From: Opitutia bacterium
GTDB lineage: Bacteria; Verrucomicrobiota; Verrucomicrobiia; Opitutales; UBA953
Direction of reading: 5' to 3'
NCBI GenBank assembly: GCA_947456525.1
Contig: CANGRI010000004.1
Location: 1-39,202 of the forward strand
DNA: 39,202 nucleotides
Shown piece after piece: positions 26,913 through 36,705 of the stretch. Below the pieces are notes generated by a model. That model searched no databases. It saw only the letters and a program-made list of their open reading frames with translations, and was not told where the DNA came from. The first letter of the stretch is position 1. Each line of letters begins with the position of its first letter. A program made the position numbers and the translations under genes.

Positions 26913-28748
26913 ATGCGGATCTCCCGCACCACCGTCATCCTGCTGGTCGCCAACCTGATCGCCTTCGGCTTGGTCTGGAGGGCCACCTCTGGCCATCAGC
27001 CGACCGCGGTCAGCCAGACCCAGCTCTTCCCGTCCACCCCCGCCAAGGTCGCCCTGAGCGAAGGACCGGAACGCATCCTCCTCGAAAAACGCAACTCCGC
27101 CTGGCGGCTCATCGAGCCCTTCGAGTGGACGGCGAACATCTGGTCCGTGCAGCGCCTCCTCGACGAACTCCGCTTCGTCAGCCCGGAAGGCGGGTTCGAC
27201 GCCGGAGAAGCGAAGGCCAACGGATCGAGCCTCAAGGATTACGGGCTCGAGACCCCGCGCTGGACGCTCAAGGTCACCTCGGAATCGGGCAGCACGGTCG
27301 AGGCGAAGATCGGCATCCAGCCATCGACCAACCGGCACTTCCTGCTCACCGCCGACGGCAAGCGCATCATCCCCTTGCCCGAAGCGATGGCCGCGGCCCT
27401 CGCGGCCAAGCCGGAAAGCTATCGCGTGGATAAGATCTTCGAGATCGCCGACTTCGAGGCCCGCGCCGTCTCCGTCCGCCACCGCCGGAAGGACGGCGAA
27501 GTCGTCACCGGGCTCAACTCCGAAGCCCGCCCGCGCGTCGGCCGCCGCGTGCAGCTTCCCGAATGGCGCTTCGAGACGCCTTACGACGCGCTCGCGGACG
27601 CGGACGCCACGACGCGGGCCATCGCCGACCTGACCAACCTGCGCGCCAACAAGTTCGTCGCGCTCGCGGATGACGTGACCGGACTGACCACCCCCGTGCT
27701 GCGGCTCTCGCTCGAGGGCAACGCCCGTCGACAGGTGCTGCTCGTCGGCAATCCGGCGCCCGGACAGCCCGCCCTGCTCTGCGCGAAACTGGAGGAGAAC
27801 CCTTCCGTCTTCCTCATCGAAGCCCGCCTGCTGAACGACTGGTTCGCCGCCCGCGAGACGCTGGCGGCCTCGCGTCCGGCCGACTTCGATCCCGCCCTTG
27901 TTACCGGACTGACCATCGCCTCCGGCGGACGCTCGATCACCATGCACCGCCTGGATGGCGCCGGCGCCGAGGCCCGCTGGGAGATCCCCGTCGCGCCCGG
28001 TTCCACCGTGACCAAGCGACGCGAAGCCGACGCGAAAGTCGTCGCCCGTTTCCTTGACGCCGTCGCGCAGTTGCGCGCCGTGCGCCGCAAATCCTCCGCC
28101 GGCGTGAGCGTGCCCGCGGTCATGGCGCTCACCAATCCCGGCACGACGTCGGTCCAGACGCTCGAACTGGAGTTCGGCGCGGAACGCATCCTCCTCAGCT
28201 TCACGGACGATCCGGATAAAGGCGCCGGCACGCGCGTCGTCCATGCCAAGGGATCGCCGCTCGCCGCCGTCTGCGACATCTCGCTGCTCAACGGCGGCTA
28301 CCAGAACGTCGAACCGCAGGCCTGGCGCAAACGCGCCGTGGCCGAACTGCCCCAAGGCGCGCGCGTCAGCGGCCTCCGCCTCACGTCCCGCGCCGACGGC
28401 AAGGTCCTCGGCGAAGCCCGCCTCGGCCCCGACGGCAACTGGGCCGGCTCCGGAAGGCTCGATCCCGTGAATTCCCGACGGCTCGCCGTCGGTCTCGCCG
28501 AGGTGCGCGCCGCGGAATTCCCCGGTCGCGACGTCGGCTCGGGCGGATGGAAATTCGAGGTCCGCGTGACGGACCAGGCCGCGACCGGCGGAGCCGCCGC
28601 CAGCGAGACGTTCCGCACCTACCTCTGTTCGGCTCCGTTCAACGCGCGCTCGCTGCTGATGCGCGACGACGCCGATGACGACGACTTCATCCTCGAGGCC
28701 GGCCTTGCCGACATCCTGATCCCTCTCTTGGCCGAACCCGGGCGATGA
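26913..28748 (+). CDS. DUF4340-containing membrane-anchored protein
   Basis: A 611-residue protein with an N-terminal membrane anchor (about residues 7-25) and a long periplasmic part. Typical DUF4340 phrases are present: VALSEGPERILLEKRNSAWRL, SLKDYGLETPRWTLKV, GIQPSTNRHFLL, YRVDKIFEI, and a second round with RFETPYDALADADATTRAIA and LTTPVLRLSLEG. It therefore probably holds two tandem copies. DUF4340 proteins usually sit next to GldG-like ABC operons, as here, but have no assigned function. The ATG at 26913 is preferred over a GTG six bases upstream. Its last codons overlap the AsmA-like start in an ATGA junction. Confidence 0.85.
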   Translation: MRISRTTVILLVANLIAFGLVWRATSGHQPTAVSQTQLFPSTPAKVALSEGPERILLEKRNSAWRLIEPFEWTANIWSVQRLLDELRFVSPEGGFDAGEAKANGSSLKDYGLETPRWTLKVTSESGSTVEAKIGIQPSTNRHFLLTADGKRIIPLPEAMAAALAAKPESYRVDKIFEIADFEARAVSVRHRRKDGEVVTGLNSEARPRVGRRVQLPEWRFETPYDALADADATTRAIADLTNLRANKFVALADDVTGLTTPVLRLSLEGNARRQVLLVGNPAPGQPALLCAKLEENPSVFLIEARLLNDWFAARETLAASRPADFDPALVTGLTIASGGRSITMHRLDGAGAEARWEIPVAPGSTVTKRREADAKVVARFLDAVAQLRAVRRKSSAGVSVPAVMALTNPGTTSVQTLELEFGAERILLSFTDDPDKGAGTRVVHAKGSPLAAVCDISLLNGGYQNVEPQAWRKRAVAELPQGARVSGLRLTSRADGKVLGEARLGPDGNWAGSGRLDPVNSRRLAVGLAEVRAAEFPGRDVGSGGWKFEVRVTDQAATGGAAASETFRTYLCSAPFNARSLLMRDDADDDDFILEAGLADILIPLLAEPGR

Positions 28749-31465
28749 AACCGAAGCCGGCCAGTTCCCCCTTCCGCAGGTTCCTGCGCGGGCTGACGAA
28801 CACGTGCCTGCTTCTGCTCCTTCCGGTGCAGCTCACGCTCTGCTGGATCGCGAACCTCGACCACCCGACCAAGCTGCCCGACTTCCTGACGGAACGCTTC
28901 TCCGCGCGGCTCGCCGAAGGGGGTGTGCGCCTGCAGGCCCGCAGCTTCTGGATCCTGCCCGACCTCACGCTCGCGGCCGACGACATCACGGTCGGCGTCG
29001 ATGGCATGACGGATGACGTCTTCACCGCCTCGCGAGCCGAGCTCGCCGTGAATCCCGCCTTGCTGCTCGCCGGACAGTTCGAGCCGACGCAGGTGCGCGT
29101 CGCCGGCGCGCGCCTCTGGTGTCCCGCCTCCGTCGCGCGCGGCGGCGTGCGGCGTACGCTGATCGACGAACTGACCATCGACGTCACCAAGGAAGGACGT
29201 TGGGTGAACCTGCGGTCGATCCAGGCGCGCGGCGGAAAGATCACCTGCCACCTCTCCGGCGAAGTCCCGGCGGGCTTCCTGCGTCTCGAAAGTTCGGGCG
29301 GGGAGACCCAGCCGCTCTCCCGTCGCCTCGCCGCCGCATTCGGCCACATGGAGACCGCGATCGACATGGCCGAACGGTCCGGCGGAGCCTCGGTCTCCTT
29401 GCGCTGCCAAGGCAACAGCGACGGCAGCGCCACGCTCGGGATGCTCGCGGTGCTCGGCAATGATTGGGCCGACGGCGGCCTGGGCCTGATCCAGGCGCGC
29501 GGGCTCAACCTGCGCGGCGCGGTGAAACTCGGCGCCGACGGCCGGATCTCCGAATGGCGGATCGACGGCGGCGCCCGGGAGATCGCATGGAACACCCTCA
29601 CCGCCGCCCGCCTCGACATCCATGCGCAAGGCAAAGGACGGAAAGAAGACGCCATCGCCGACCTGACGCTCGCGCAGGCCAGGTTCGCCGGCATGGAGCT
29701 GCTTCGACTGACGCTGCGGGCCCAGCCGACCGCGGGCAGCGACCACATCGGCTTCCATGTGCTCACGGCCGAATCGACGGCGGAGGGCGGCGCGGTCATC
29801 GGACGCGACGGGGCCATGACCGCCACGGTCGACCATGCGAACATTTCGGGCGCCGAGCTCGCGGCGCTGCCTCAGGTCGGCGTGCTCATGCAGGCGGCCG
29901 GCATCGACGTGCGCGGCCAGATCCTCCTTCGTGAGGTCAACGCCGACTTCACCGCGAAATCCGAACTGAGCAAGGCGACCGGCGAACTCGCCGCCACGGG
30001 TTTCCGCGGCCTCGGACTTTCGGCCGAGGCCATCTCGCCGGGCCGGGACTTGCCCCTGCGCGCCCGCTTCGACTTCGAACCCGGCCGCGCGACCGCGCCG
30101 CTGCGCCTGCGCGACCTGCGGCTGGCCTCGGTGACCGGCGAAGCGGATTGCGAACTCAAGGCCGGCGGGGCGTTCATGCTCCACCTCAACGGCGAGATCG
30201 CCCCGGCCAGCCTCGACCGCGTGCTCGGAGAATGGTGGGTGTCCCTCTGGAGGCTTTTCCTCGTCCGCGAGAATCCTTACGCGTTCATCGACGTCGAAAG
30301 CCACTGGGGCGCTCAAAAGAGCGTGACCAAAGGCCGCGTGCTCCTGAACCGCTTCGACTTCATGGGCGCGCCGTTCCGCCACGTCGAGGTCATCGTCGAC
30401 GCCAACCCCAAGCAGACGTTCATCGGCCTGCATCGTCTGGATGGCGGCGACTCGGCGGCCGACGGAAGCGTGGAAGGTTCGGCGACGTGGGATTGGTCGA
30501 AGCCCGTCGCGCTGGCCGGACCCGTCGTGCGCGCCGAAGGCAACCTTCAGCCGTGGATCGCCGCACGCTGCGCGGGCAAGGAGTTAGGCGAATCGCTGCG
30601 CGGCCTCGTGCTTCCGCCCGAGCATCGCTTCACGTTGCTGCTGACTCCGGGCAAGAAAGGGCCCGATGTGAAGACCACGATTTCCTGCGATGGCGCCTTC
30701 TCCGCCTGGGGCATCTCCGGTCGCGGCCTGGAAGCGAGCACCGAGAACATCGAAGGCGGCCTTCGGGTCCGCACGAAGCTCGGCCTCGCCGAAGGCGAAG
30801 CCACGCTGACCCTGGATGGCGACCCGCTCCATCAGACCAAGTTCGCCCTGGGGCTGCGTGGGTGTGAGCCCGCCCAGATCGGGCAGCTGCTCGGCGACCT
30901 GAATACTCCGAAGTCCAACCCCGAGGCAACCAAACCAGCCGCCAAGGCGAAGTCGGGCGGCAAGCTCGACCTGGATTTCAACGGGCAGATCGACCTCGAG
31001 AACCCACGCCAACTCAGAGGCCTCGGGCGGTATGCCATCACCGACCCCGAGCTCAAGAAGGTGCGCGTCCTCGGCGGCATTTCCAACGTCTTGGAAGCCC
31101 TCGGCGTGGGCGCGACGACCTACGAACTCACCCAGGCTAAGGGTACCTTCGGGTGCTTGGGCGGCCGGGCTTACTTCCCGGACATGGCGATTACCGGCAA
31201 GCAGTCCCGCCTGGACCTGGCCGGCGAAATCGACCTCAAGGCGTCGACCCTGGACTTCGAAGGGGATTTCTCCCTACCCCTCAAAGGGGGCTTCAACCCC
31301 CTCGAGCTCCTGAACCTGAATCGGGCCCTGGTCAGCTTAACCAAAATCAAGCTGAAAGGGCCCATTTCTAAGCCAGAAACCAGCGCGTTGCCGACCCTTA
31401 AAGATATCATTAACCCTAAGAAGGACAGCAAGTTAGGTAGGATTCCTGAAGGAATTCAGGAATGA
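28745..31465 (+). CDS. AsmA-like envelope protein
   Basis: A 906-residue protein with one membrane anchor (about residues 18-36) and a long beta-rich periplasmic body, as in the AsmA/TamB/YhdP superfamily. Alternating hydrophobic strands recur throughout, and the last 150 residues (DLDFNGQIDLENPRQLRGLG, YELTQAKGTFGCLGGRAYFP, LAGEIDLKASTLDFEGDFSL) are typical of the AsmA C-terminal domain. Such proteins form grooves that move phospholipids between inner and outer membranes. It starts inside the DUF4340 stop, so it is the fifth gene of the Gld-like operon. Its last 150 bases are richer in A+T than the rest, and a 9-bp hairpin covers the final codons. Confidence 0.83.
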   Translation: MKPKPASSPFRRFLRGLTNTCLLLLLPVQLTLCWIANLDHPTKLPDFLTERFSARLAEGGVRLQARSFWILPDLTLAADDITVGVDGMTDDVFTASRAELAVNPALLLAGQFEPTQVRVAGARLWCPASVARGGVRRTLIDELTIDVTKEGRWVNLRSIQARGGKITCHLSGEVPAGFLRLESSGGETQPLSRRLAAAFGHMETAIDMAERSGGASVSLRCQGNSDGSATLGMLAVLGNDWADGGLGLIQARGLNLRGAVKLGADGRISEWRIDGGAREIAWNTLTAARLDIHAQGKGRKEDAIADLTLAQARFAGMELLRLTLRAQPTAGSDHIGFHVLTAESTAEGGAVIGRDGAMTATVDHANISGAELAALPQVGVLMQAAGIDVRGQILLREVNADFTAKSELSKATGELAATGFRGLGLSAEAISPGRDLPLRARFDFEPGRATAPLRLRDLRLASVTGEADCELKAGGAFMLHLNGEIAPASLDRVLGEWWVSLWRLFLVRENPYAFIDVESHWGAQKSVTKGRVLLNRFDFMGAPFRHVEVIVDANPKQTFIGLHRLDGGDSAADGSVEGSATWDWSKPVALAGPVVRAEGNLQPWIAARCAGKELGESLRGLVLPPEHRFTLLLTPGKKGPDVKTTISCDGAFSAWGISGRGLEASTENIEGGLRVRTKLGLAEGEATLTLDGDPLHQTKFALGLRGCEPAQIGQLLGDLNTPKSNPEATKPAAKAKSGGKLDLDFNGQIDLENPRQLRGLGRYAITDPELKKVRVLGGISNVLEALGVGATTYELTQAKGTFGCLGGRAYFPDMAITGKQSRLDLAGEIDLKASTLDFEGDFSLPLKGGFNPLELLNLNRALVSLTKIKLKGPISKPETSALPTLKDIINPKKDSKLGRIPEGIQE
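31442..31463 (+). repeat. Hairpin at the end of the AsmA-like gene
   Basis: ATTCCTGAA (31442-31450), loop GGAA, TTCAGGAAT (31455-31463), a perfect 9-bp stem that ends in the first base of the stop codon. No T-run follows. It may be a processing or stability element between the ABC operon and accB. Confidence 0.5.
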
Positions 31466-31469
31466 TGGG

Positions 31470-31499
31470 TTGATTTACCCCCCGCTCACCCTGTATCAG
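31470..31499 (+). promoter_or_regulatory. Possible accB promoter
   Basis: TTGATT (31470-31475), 18 bases, TATCAG (31494-31499). Both boxes match four of six consensus bases. It sits in the 65-base gap before accB and would give a leader of about 25 bases that contains the GGAGG at 31518-31522. Confidence 0.4.
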
Positions 31500-31530
31500 A
31501 GAGGGACACCCCCTCACGGAGGACATTACC

Positions 31531-32004
31531 TTGGACCTAATTAAGATTAAACAAGTCGTGGATTTGATGAAGAAGTCGGACCTTTCCGAGTTCGAAATCC
31601 AGGACCAGGACTTCAAGCTGCGCATCAAGCGCGACCTCCCTGGTCGTGCCCCGATCGCGGCCCAGGCCGCCCCTGTGGCGGCCGCCCCCGCCCCCGTGGC
31701 TGCGGCGCCGGCCCCTGTGGCTGCCGCCCCTGCCCCGGCCGCCCCCGCCGCCGCGGACCCCAGCATCAAGCTGGTCACTTCCCCGATGGTCGGCACCTAC
31801 TACGCCACCCCCTCCCCTGAGAACCCGCCCTTCGTCACCGTAGGCTCCCCGATCAAGGCCGACTCCGTCGTCTGCATCATCGAAGCCATGAAGGTGATGA
31901 ACGAGATCCAGTCGGAAATCTCCGGTACGGTGGTCGAGTGCCTCGTCGCCAACGGCACCTCGGTCGAATTCGGCCAGCCTCTCTTCCGCGTGAAGGTCAG
32001 CTGA
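31531..32004 (+). CDS. accB: Biotin carboxyl carrier protein of acetyl-CoA carboxylase
   Basis: A 157-residue BCCP. Residues 1-35 are the conserved N-terminal helix region ([20 protein letters not shown]). Residues 43-75 are an Ala/Pro hinge made of repeated APVAAAP units. The biotinyl domain (80-157) has the EAMKVMNE motif with the biotinylated Lys121. BCCP carries CO2 from AccC to the carboxyltransferase, the first step of fatty-acid synthesis. The start is a TTG: GGAGG lies eight bases upstream and the family N-terminus begins there; no ATG fits, as the next one would cut the helix. accC follows 16 bases after the stop. Confidence 0.95.
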   Translation: MDLIKIKQVVDLMKKSDLSEFEIQDQDFKLRIKRDLPGRAPIAAQAAPVAAAPAPVAAAPAPVAAAPAPAAPAAADPSIKLVTSPMVGTYYATPSPENPPFVTVGSPIKADSVVCIIEAMKVMNEIQSEISGTVVECLVANGTSVEFGQPLFRVKVS

Positions 32005-32020
32005 GCGCGAACACCCGAGC

Positions 32021-33397
<1,377 letters not shown>

Positions 33398-33415
33398 GCG
33401 GCCTCGCCGCCGACG

Positions 33416-34366
33416 ATGAGCGCCCCGCAGCGCCCGACTCCTGCCACCACCGCCCGCCTCAGAACGGGCGGTGACTGTTTACGCTTCGCCAACCGGCTCT
33501 TCAAGTCGGCCGGCATCGCCCACGGCCAGGGCTTCGTGAACGCGGAGGAAGAATCCCTGACGCTCATGGGCCACGCCACCGGGCTGCCCTGGGAGAAGCT
33601 CCCCTCCTGCTTCGAACGCGCCCTGACGGTCAAGGAGAAGGCCTCCTTTCTCTCGCTGATCGAACGTCGCGTCTTCGATCGCACGCCGACCGGGTACCTC
33701 GTCGGCGAAGCGTGGCTGGGCGGGCTCCGCTTCCGCGTCGACGAGCGCGTGATCATCCCGCGCTCCTACTTCGTCGAGCTGATCCCCGAGGCCATCCCGC
33801 AGTGGCTGCCTCCGGTGGCGGCGGTGACCGACGTGGCCGACATCTGCACAGGCTCGGGCTGCCTCGCCATCCTGCTCGCGAAGCGCTTCCCGAAGGCGCA
33901 CGTCCATGCCACCGACCTTTCGGCCCAGGCGCTCGAAGTCGCGGCCCTGAACGTCGCCGACCATAAGCTTGCGAAGCGCATCACGCTGCACGAGACGGAT
34001 ACGATGACGGCGCTGGTGAAGGGCCCGAAGTTCGACCTGATCCTCAGCAACCCTCCTTACGAACCCGAAGGCATCTACCGCCGGCTGCCGGCCGAGTTCA
34101 AGAAGGAGCCCAAAGGTTCGCTGGTCTCGGGCAAGGACGGCCTCGACGTCATCCGCAAGCTGCTCGCGCAGGCACGCGAAACCCTCAAGCCGCACGGCAT
34201 CCTCGTGATCGAGGTCGGCGGACTCCAGAAGGCGATGCACCAGGCTTGGCCGAAGCTGCCGATCCTCTGGCTGCCGACGGCCGACGGCTCCGACTGCGTG
34301 TGCCTGATCCACGCCTCGGACCTGCGACGTGAGCTGCCGTCACCAGGCGCGCGCCGCGGGCGTTGA
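33416..34366 (+). CDS. prmB: Ribosomal protein L3 glutamine methyltransferase (PrmB)
   Basis: A 316-residue SAM-dependent N5-glutamine methyltransferase. The N-terminal part (ERALTVKEKASFLSLIERRV) is the PrmB/HemK helper domain. RTPTGYLVGEAWLGGLRF and VDERVIIPRSYFVELI favour PrmB over PrmC. The catalytic domain has motif I VADICTGSGCLAILLA, then VHATDLSAQALEVAALN and the substrate motif SNPPYEPEG. PrmB methylates a glutamine of ribosomal protein L3. The gene follows accC by 18 bases and probably shares its transcript. Its last 27 bases overlap the end of the convergent nuclease gene. Confidence 0.9.
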   Translation: MSAPQRPTPATTARLRTGGDCLRFANRLFKSAGIAHGQGFVNAEEESLTLMGHATGLPWEKLPSCFERALTVKEKASFLSLIERRVFDRTPTGYLVGEAWLGGLRFRVDERVIIPRSYFVELIPEAIPQWLPPVAAVTDVADICTGSGCLAILLAKRFPKAHVHATDLSAQALEVAALNVADHKLAKRITLHETDTMTALVKGPKFDLILSNPPYEPEGIYRRLPAEFKKEPKGSLVSGKDGLDVIRKLLAQARETLKPHGILVIEVGGLQKAMHQAWPKLPILWLPTADGSDCVCLIHASDLRRELPSPGARRGR

Positions 34367-35287
34367 TTCAAGCCGGTCCTGCGTCGGCCTGGGCAGTTTC
34401 GGGAAGAAATCCAAGCCGGTCAGTTCTTCGATGCGCCTGATGCTCACGACGTAGCGCGTCAGCTCGGCGTCACGCCACTTCTCCTCATGCGGCACGAGGT
34501 AGGCGATGGCGCGGATGCCGTGGGCGGATTCCTCATACTCCGAGATGACCATCCAGAAAGCGGACGGCACCGGCAGACGGCCGACCTTCTTTTCAGGCGG
34601 TGACGTGAAGACCGGGCCGACCTGCACCCAGACGGTGCCATAGCGTTCGACGTAGCGCTTCATGATACGCTGCTCCATGTCCTTCCAAAGGCCCGCGTTC
34701 AACGCGTGCAGCTGCGGGACGACGTTGCTGAGCAGGAACGTCTCCTTCTGCGCCTCTTCGCCGTAGCAGACCGAAATCGCATAGTTCGGCGAAAGGTGTC
34801 CGCGATCGTACCCTGAGCGGACATATTCCGAGGTCACCACGTGCGCGTCGGTTCGCGGGTCGGGCTTGAAACTGGCCGGGCGGTCGCGATGCACCTCTTT
34901 GTAAGTGAACACGCGATAGGACGACCAGCGGGGCGAAGGCAGCGTCTCGTCGTAACCGACCGAGTAGCCACGGTTCACGAGATGCTTGAGTCCGAGGCGG
35001 TCGGCCGGCTCGCCATAGGGCGCCGTGGCGTCCTTGTCCGGGGCCGGCGCCGGGACGATGTCGCCCCTCACGGCTTCGGTGCGATCGGCCAGGCGGTCGA
35101 GCGCGTCGACCACCTTGCGCGGCGTCGTCCCGTCCTCGCGGACCGTGTCGACCGCATCGAGCACGCGGTGCTCGATGGCGACCTTCTGCGGACGCTCCGA
35201 AAGGTAGTAGACGATACCCAGCACGCCGGCCGAAAGCAGGACGAGCAGGCAGACCCAACCGAGGAAACGCAGCAGGTTGCGGATCAT
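34340..35287 (-). CDS. Membrane-anchored DNA/RNA non-specific endonuclease
   Basis: A 315-residue nuclease of the NUC1/beta-beta-alpha-Me type. One N-terminal membrane helix (about residues 9-28) is followed by an Arg/Asp-rich spacer and the nuclease domain. The catalytic DRGH motif is at residues 161-164 in SGYDRGHLSPNYA; His164 is the general base and a downstream Asn in LLSNVVPQLHALNAGLW completes the metal site. The fold ends with YLVPH and a V-S-I-RR-IEELTGLDFFP segment typical of the family. The domain should face the periplasm and cut DNA and RNA without sequence preference. It is the last gene of a three-gene minus-strand cluster and starts one base after the DUF2752 stop. Confidence 0.9.
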   Translation of the reverse strand: MIRNLLRFLGWVCLLVLLSAGVLGIVYYLSERPQKVAIEHRVLDAVDTVREDGTTPRKVVDALDRLADRTEAVRGDIVPAPAPDKDATAPYGEPADRLGLKHLVNRGYSVGYDETLPSPRWSSYRVFTYKEVHRDRPASFKPDPRTDAHVVTSEYVRSGYDRGHLSPNYAISVCYGEEAQKETFLLSNVVPQLHALNAGLWKDMEQRIMKRYVERYGTVWVQVGPVFTSPPEKKVGRLPVPSAFWMVISEYEESAHGIRAIAYLVPHEEKWRDAELTRYVVSIRRIEELTGLDFFPKLPRPTQDRLESTPAARAW

Positions 35288-35288
35288 G

Positions 35289-35711
35289 TCAGCGCGTCAG
35301 ATAATAGCACTGCCAAGCCCAGTGGGCGAGTAGCACGATCACGAAAAGGATACGCAGGCGGCGCTCGGCCGCCGGCTCGACGACGAGCCGGAGCCGGAGC
35401 GTGTCGCGACGAACCCAGAAGACCGCGGAGTAGGTCGTCCAAGCGGCCGCCAGCATCACCACGAGGAAGAATCCGGGATGAAAAAGGAAGGCCTGGCCGA
35501 AATCCAGGTGCACCAGATTACGGGCGCAGCGCGTGCCGCCGCACCCGAGGCAAGGCAAGCCCGTCAGGCGATGGAAGATACACTCCGGAAGCTGGATCCC
35601 CGTCCCGAACCAGATCCACGCGAAGAGCGCTCCGCCCAGGAATACCGCCGGCCAGACGAGCTCGTGGTTGAGTTCGCCGGGAAAGGCAGGTCTGCGGATC
35701 AGGCGAAGCAC
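35289..35711 (-). CDS. DUF2752 membrane protein
   Basis: A 140-residue integral membrane protein with three hydrophobic segments. The DUF2752 signature is clear: CIFHRLTGLPCLGCGGTRCA, followed by a hydrophobic stretch with FHPGFF. The three-cysteine cluster C-x2-C-x-GGTR might bind a metal or form disulfides. The start is GTG at 35711, four bases after the GYF-domain gene stop; the nuclease gene follows one base later. Function is unknown in the family. Such genes often sit beside GYF_2 or TM2 proteins, as here. Confidence 0.82.
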   Translation of the reverse strand: MLRLIRRPAFPGELNHELVWPAVFLGGALFAWIWFGTGIQLPECIFHRLTGLPCLGCGGTRCARNLVHLDFGQAFLFHPGFFLVVMLAAAWTTYSAVFWVRRDTLRLRLVVEPAAERRLRILFVIVLLAHWAWQCYYLTR

Positions 35712-35714
35712 CGG

Positions 35715-36611
35715 TCAGTGCGCGAACTTGCCGGCAAACGACAGCCCGATCAGGGATAGCGGGGCGGCGCAACAGCAGCAGCAAAGGACGAACCAGACGA
35801 AGCAGTAGATGCCGAACTGGGCCCAGGGATTGACGCCGGTCGCCGCGCCCAAAGCACGGAAATAGAGGAGGCAGGCGGGAATCAGGAAAAGCGCGCTGAG
35901 GGCGAGCTGCGCCACGAAGCTGAAGCCGAGCAGCTGCAGGGGCGCCATCAGTACGGCCAGGACCGTAGAGGCGAGCAGGGTGGCCGCGGCGGTCCGTTCC
36001 ACGGAAATCCGGAAGCGGAAAATGCGCTGACCGACCCAATGCAGCAGCGCGAAGAAGGCGTACATCAGCGGAACGAAAGCCAGCCCCATGACCGTGCCGA
36101 AGAGCGTGACCCAGACGGGGGTCGGATCAGCATGCGCCATCCGCTCAGCCGCCTTACTCACTTCCGGTATGTTCAGGCTTCGGAGCAAATCGGCCAGCTG
36201 GGCGTTCTTGTCGCCGAAAACAAGGACGTTGATCGTCTGGAAAGGCAGCGAGATCAGCACGCCCACGTAACAGAAGACGAGCCAGTCGCCGAAGGCGTAG
36301 CGCCCGGTCGAGAGAATCGAAGGGCTTGCGACCGACTGCTTGATCGTCGCGAAGAAAGAACCGAGCGACTTACCTTGCTCCCACGGAATCATCGAGGCGA
36401 CAGGGGCTTCCGCCGGAGCGGCGCCAGGCGAAGGCGGAGGCACGCCGACGCCGCGGAATTCGGGCCAGTCGCCGAGCGGCGTCCAGGCCGGCAGGCCTTC
36501 GCGCCAGGCGAGGTCGGAGGCGAGGAAGCGGCCCGACTGCAGGCCGGCGACGATTTCTTCGGGGGCGAAGATTCCGAGCTGGGCGGAGTTACGGGCGACG
36601 TGGATTTGCAT
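35715..36611 (-). CDS. GYF_2-domain membrane protein
   Basis: A 298-residue protein. Residues 1-52 are a GYF_2 (DUF4339-like) domain: MQIHVARNSAQLGIFAPEEI, SGRFLASDLAWREGLPAWTPL. A Pro/Ala linker and then a membrane region with about five helices follow (YIP1/DUF-like). The last helix holds a run of five Cys (LCCCCCAAP). The ATG at 36611 is chosen because the GYF fold starts there. GYF-type domains bind proline-rich peptides in eukaryotes; in bacteria they often join membrane regions of unknown role. It heads the cluster with DUF2752 and the nuclease. A TTGCGA box lies 34 bases upstream. Confidence 0.82.
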   Translation of the reverse strand: MQIHVARNSAQLGIFAPEEIVAGLQSGRFLASDLAWREGLPAWTPLGDWPEFRGVGVPPPSPGAAPAEAPVASMIPWEQGKSLGSFFATIKQSVASPSILSTGRYAFGDWLVFCYVGVLISLPFQTINVLVFGDKNAQLADLLRSLNIPEVSKAAERMAHADPTPVWVTLFGTVMGLAFVPLMYAFFALLHWVGQRIFRFRISVERTAAATLLASTVLAVLMAPLQLLGFSFVAQLALSALFLIPACLLYFRALGAATGVNPWAQFGIYCFVWFVLCCCCCAAPLSLIGLSFAGKFAH

Positions 36612-36616
36612 GACTT

Positions 36617-36645
36617 TGAGTAATCGGGGAGTCAGTGGCTCGCAA
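36617..36645 (-). promoter_or_regulatory. Possible promoter of the GYF/DUF2752/nuclease cluster
   Basis: TTGCGA (36645-36640), 17 bases, TACTCA (36622-36617) on the minus strand, ending five bases before the ATG. This would give a transcript with almost no leader. No Shine-Dalgarno sequence is seen. Confidence 0.35.
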
Positions 36646-36668
36646 GCCAAGGCCGACCGGATACGTTG

Positions 36669-36698
36669 AGCCCGCCTCCCCGAAAAGGGCGGCGGGCT
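36669..36698 (-). repeat. Hairpin after tRNA-Arg
   Basis: AGCCCGCC (36669-36676) and GGCGGGCT (36691-36698) pair fully, with a further CCC/GGG inside after one mismatch. It lies seven bases past the tRNA 3' end. There is no T-run on the minus strand, so it may be a 3' processing signal or a weak terminator. Confidence 0.45.
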
Positions 36699-36705
36699 GC
36701 GAAAG

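Noticed and set aside
31660-31755. Tandem DNA repeat in accB
   Set aside because: The repeated GCC/CCC codons encode the Ala/Pro hinge that is normal in biotin carboxyl carrier proteins.
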